Shown here: positions 60,585-64,000 of the stretch, piece by piece
How positions within the stretch are numbered: the first letter of the stretch is position 1
Layout: each line of letters begins with the position of its first letter
From: Patiria miniata
Lineage: Eukaryota; Echinodermata; Asteroidea; Valvatida; Asterinidae
Reading direction: 5' to 3'
Length of the DNA stretch: 64,000 bases
Assembly (NCBI RefSeq): GCF_015706575.1
Contig: NW_024037070.1
Span: forward strand, 2,847,874 to 2,911,873
Made by a program: the position numbers and the translations under genes
The notes under the pieces: model-generated
What the model saw: the letters and a program-made list of their open reading frames with translations, nothing else
What the model was told of the DNA's origin: nothing
The model's database searches: none

Positions 60585-60910
60585 CATGGGCGTCGCCAGG
60601 ATTTTTCAGGGGAGGGTCAAAGCACATATTTCCCCCCAAATCATTGTACTTTCTCGAGCATATTCTCAATTTCTCATTTTTCAAGGGTGGGCGGGGGATA
60701 TCTACCCATAAGCACCCGACCCCTATTTACACCCATGCATATGCCCATTTTGTTAAATGTGTATTAAATAAATAGTAAATATGGCTTCAAACCTCTTTTT
60801 CGTTTCTTTTCTTTTTCTTTTTTTTTCTTCCTTTGTTGTTGACATTTTTTCGGCTCTTGTGGAGGGGCGAGGGGCAAGCGCCCCCTTGCCCCATCCTGGC
60901 GACGCTCATG
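60585..60910. mobile_element. MITE forming the SLC7 3' flank
   Basis: CATGGGCGTCGCCAGGAT on the left and ATCCTGGCGACGCTCATG on the right are inverted repeats with one mismatch. The body has G-rich and pyrimidine-rich tracts typical of such MITEs. No clear target duplication is visible. It begins 10 bases after the SLC7 TAA. Confidence 0.65.
60767..60772 (+). terminator. First poly(A) signal after the SLC7 stop
   Basis: AATAAA lies 193 bases after the stop, inside the MITE at 60585-60910. Another AATAAA is at 61471-61476, outside that element. Which one is used cannot be told from sequence. Confidence 0.4.
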
Positions 60911-63900
60911 CGGGAAATGGTTGATTTTGGTGATTAAAAAACCCAGAATGAAATGTTGCGATTTATTGGTGCATTGTCTCTTTAATAGAAAAATGTTGCA
61001 TTTCAAAGGCAAGTAGGGCGCTGGGAAGTGGAGGCTGTTTAAACCATCATAACATGTCTTAGATTCTTAGGTACAAAAATATCAACTGAACTTCAGGACT
61101 GGGTCAAGGACTTACAAATTCCAGTTTGTATACGTTTGTCTATGGTGTAAATTGAGGACACATGTGCAACATCATCGATGAATTGAGGAAAGGAACCAAA
61201 TCGAGAGTTGTTGCAAACAAGTTTGAGTTTAAACAAAGGAAAAGGGAGGAGGAACAATAGAAAATACTCAATTTACACCATAAAGAAACGTGGGTGTGCG
61301 TGTGTGGACTTCTGAACACAAGATGTCCACATAAACCAGGTAGCAGCGACGTTGTGTGGATTTGCCCAGGTCCACACGGTGTTTCCCCCCCTCTGGAGTT
61401 TTGCAGAGGTTATTCTTAACTACTATTTTACCTTCTATTATTCCTTGTCTATTTCTCTGCAATGTATGGAAATAAATGTCTATTAAATTGAAAAATTGAA
61501 CTATACGACAACAAAGGAATGTCCACACTAGGTATGTAACATAAACATGTATACTGTGTGTGTTCCATTTGGTTAACTGTAATAGTGCTGTCATATGAAA
61601 AGTAAGACTTAATTCTCAACCAAACTTGCTGACAATAATCTTTGGGTAGGAGACTTCAGATGAATTAAGATATTTGAGGTCAAAGGCCATCTAGGGTCAA
61701 ATGAGGTCATTGTTGGTTTTGGTAAGGTACACTAAAAATTGTGCTTACTAACTGACTATAAACACTGCTAGCATGCCAGGGTGATCGCGCAGATTTAACT
61801 TGCCGTACTTCGTTTTTATAAATGATCTCAGGCCTGTGATGAACTTGTTAGTAGCAATTTTGGTTTGGATTGTGTTCATTTTTTGAGTTGCGTTGAGCAT
61901 TTTTTAATTTATTTCTTTCTCTGTAGGGTAGTTTGGTTACCAAGTTAAGTGGAGTTAACTTCAAGTTATAAGGTGTCCGATTCAACTTTCATGTTGTTGG
62001 GATATGAGTGGGGTATACGACGATGTAATTCCAGTGCTGTGCAACATTTCTTAGGTTCTCTGTGTAGGAACTTAGTTAAGAAGGCAGTCTTTTCTGTAGA
62101 CACAAAAACCGAGAAGGACATGTCATTTGTCATGGAGAGTATATCACTCATGGTTAAGGGTGCTTTATTACACTAGCATTTTTGTGTTTATGTTCAACAT
62201 TTTGTTTATTATGCAGAACATCAAAAATTACGGAACACTAAACAGTACCGGTAATAAGCTGTTGATTTTATGTTCATTTTAGAAAATCATGGATTTTGTT
62301 ATTGGAAATTTTGCAGCTGCGTGGAAGGAAAGGTGGTTTCTAAACTACTTTGATCCTTGAACTTGGAAAAATTTTTTTTGAAAATAATATCAAAATTTAA
62401 TATTAAAATCAGATTTAATCTACCACGCCAATGACACACAAAAAAGTGTTCTCTTATCCTTTTTTTTAAGATTCAGATTTTAAAGGTTATTATTGTTTGT
62501 TTTACTCGCGTTTTTTTAAATTTTGGGAAGTGTCATCTTTAAGATTGTTTCGACGAGCTTCTGGAATTAACTTTAAAGTGAAGGTATTTTGAAATTGAAA
62601 TATTTTTTTTCATGGATTTTGTTTTGTTTTCGTGGTGTAGGGATCGGGAAATATGTCTACTGTTTATTTTTAGTCATTTTGTAACATTAAAAAAGTGCAT
62701 TATGGATGTACACTAGTTCCATAGTACATGTAACAGTATGTGTTTTTCCCAAGCAATAATGTATACTTGAATGGTGCGTTATAAGTGAAAGCAAAAAAAA
62801 AAAAAAAAAATTAGAAAGAATCAAAAAAATATGTAAGTCATTTTAAAGAATGGGTATTTCTTATTCCTTCAGCCACCTGATGAATTGTCAGGAATTTTAA
62901 AAGGGCATTTGGAGTCATTTTTAGAAAAATTTCTCTTTAAAAGAGGTTCTGAGAGGAAACAGGGGTGTTAATTTAAATCACCTGGACTGTTAGTGAATGA
63001 CAGTCTAAAGCATCCTGTAAAATCATTGCACCTGGTGTGCTGTCATTTTCAAGAAAAGTGGTATTTTTTTGTAAAAATTTCCAATGCTGGTCGGCCAACC
63101 AGCGTTGGAAAAAACTGGCTTTTTTCAAATACTGCCCCCAATTTACCATATTTATTAGTCCGCATTTTGTTTGCAATCGATTACACACCTATTAATGGAC
63201 ACAAGCCATCTACACTGGTTCCCTGACCTTACAATTCCCTGATGTCTATAACTTGCTCCGTTTCATCTTATGTGGGGTCAGGGAACCAGACCACTTGAAC
63301 ATGATTGTCTTTCTTGGTTTTCCAGCATCTAGGAACACAAAACTTCAAACAAGTCAAGAGTAACAATATTTGAACAACCCCCCCCCCCCCATCCAACTAT
63401 ATCTGAAAATTACAGCAAAAGCAAATGTTTATTCCCTTTAGAAAGGTGGAATTCCCTTTAAAAACGTGGATTGCCTTCCATGTGTAGCGCGATATGGGAC
63501 AGAGGGAATCCCCCCCCCCCACCTCTGTGTTGGTCATTGTGTTACCAGAATCTCAGGAATTCATTTGAGATATCTAGGGGGATGTGTTAGGTAACAATAG
63601 TCTAGGGTGTGTATAGGTTATAGGGAGATGGGGGGGGGGGTACCCCTTCGTCCCATTTGTGCTGGGTATATTGCCTTCTTATGATACTAAAATTTCCCAT
63701 TGCAACTGTGGAGTATGAAAATAAAAAACAAAGCTAATCAATAAAATCAAAATGTTTGAATAAAAAGCAGACGAAAATGTAATAAAACGTGGTGATAAAT
63801 GTGGTAATTAATGTCATTGGCATGTGATGTAATTACAATACAATTTGTACAAAGGTAATGAAATATAATGTAGTTGTGGTCTGTTGAGAATTATAGTCAA

Positions 63901-64000
63901 CTGAAAGAATATGTACATGTAGTTAGATTGCTGTGAAATTATGAAAAATTGTATAACTTGTTGAAAATGTGCCCTTTCAATGCAGTAAACCGTTAGCCAT
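60911..64000 (+). other. 3' flank of the SLC7 gene
   Basis: It contains AATAAA at 61471, a run of A near 62793-62810, repeat copy F and several C runs. A long 3' UTR may extend here. No further gene is recognised. Confidence 0.6.
62978..63437 (+). mobile_element. AGGGAATATACAAC-family element, copy F (left end missing)
   Basis: It matches copies D and E from GACAGTCTAAAGCATCCTGT to the right terminus ATTCCCT. The left terminal repeat is absent. Confidence 0.6.

Noticed and set aside
61949..62176. 75-codon frame downstream of the transporter
   Set aside because: It matches no family, lacks supported splice sites and more likely lies in the 3' UTR or flank.

Overview
This is animal (metazoan) nuclear DNA. 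It holds three genes with recognisable protein products, separated by long non-coding stretches that are crowded with degenerate, mostly non-autonomous DNA transposons. Spliced genes with GT-AG introns, the BTB-Kelch, LIM and SLC7 families, very frequent TACATGTA and CCGGTAC palindromes, frequent AGGCCTA strings and long poly-G/poly-C tracts suggest a marine invertebrate deuterostome. An echinoderm is my best guess, with hemichordate or amphioxus possible. The species cannot be fixed from sequence alone.

Layout: 1-21.6 kb has no gene I can support. It holds several mobile-element copies: a TTAA-flanked piggyBac-like MITE family with TTAGGG-like ends at 1-178, 1490-1770, 2815-3235, 12850-13532 and 17511-17770; a TA-flanked MITE at 6531-6988; and a palindromic repeat at 11490-11781. 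On the minus strand, 21626-23389 is an intronless BTB-BACK-Kelch (KLHL-type) gene with a TATA box about 100 bp upstream. On the plus strand, 25997-27948 is a four-exon gene for a 168-residue protein with one C-terminal LIM domain. At 28.8-31.3 kb lie a ~500 bp foldback element and another TIR element.

The largest gene runs from a TATA box at 31728 to a stop at 60574 on the plus strand. Ten coding exons with matching splice phases encode a 502-residue SLC7 light-chain amino-acid transporter most like LAT1/LAT2. Its introns carry hAT-like elements with 8-bp target duplications, five copies of a 22-bp-TIR repeat family within the gene, a nested Tigger/pogo relic with perfect 23-bp TIRs, and tRNA-like SINE heads. 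One MITE begins 10 bases after the stop codon and contains the first poly(A) signal.

The observation most worth checking is an unassigned 160-codon reading frame at 51536-52018 in intron 6. It starts at a good splice acceptor in the phase of the upstream exon, and a canonical AATAAA overlaps its end. It looks like an alternative terminal exon that would truncate the transporter and give it a new tail. The three genes have no evident functional link: a probable Cul3 adaptor, a small LIM protein and an amino-acid exchanger.
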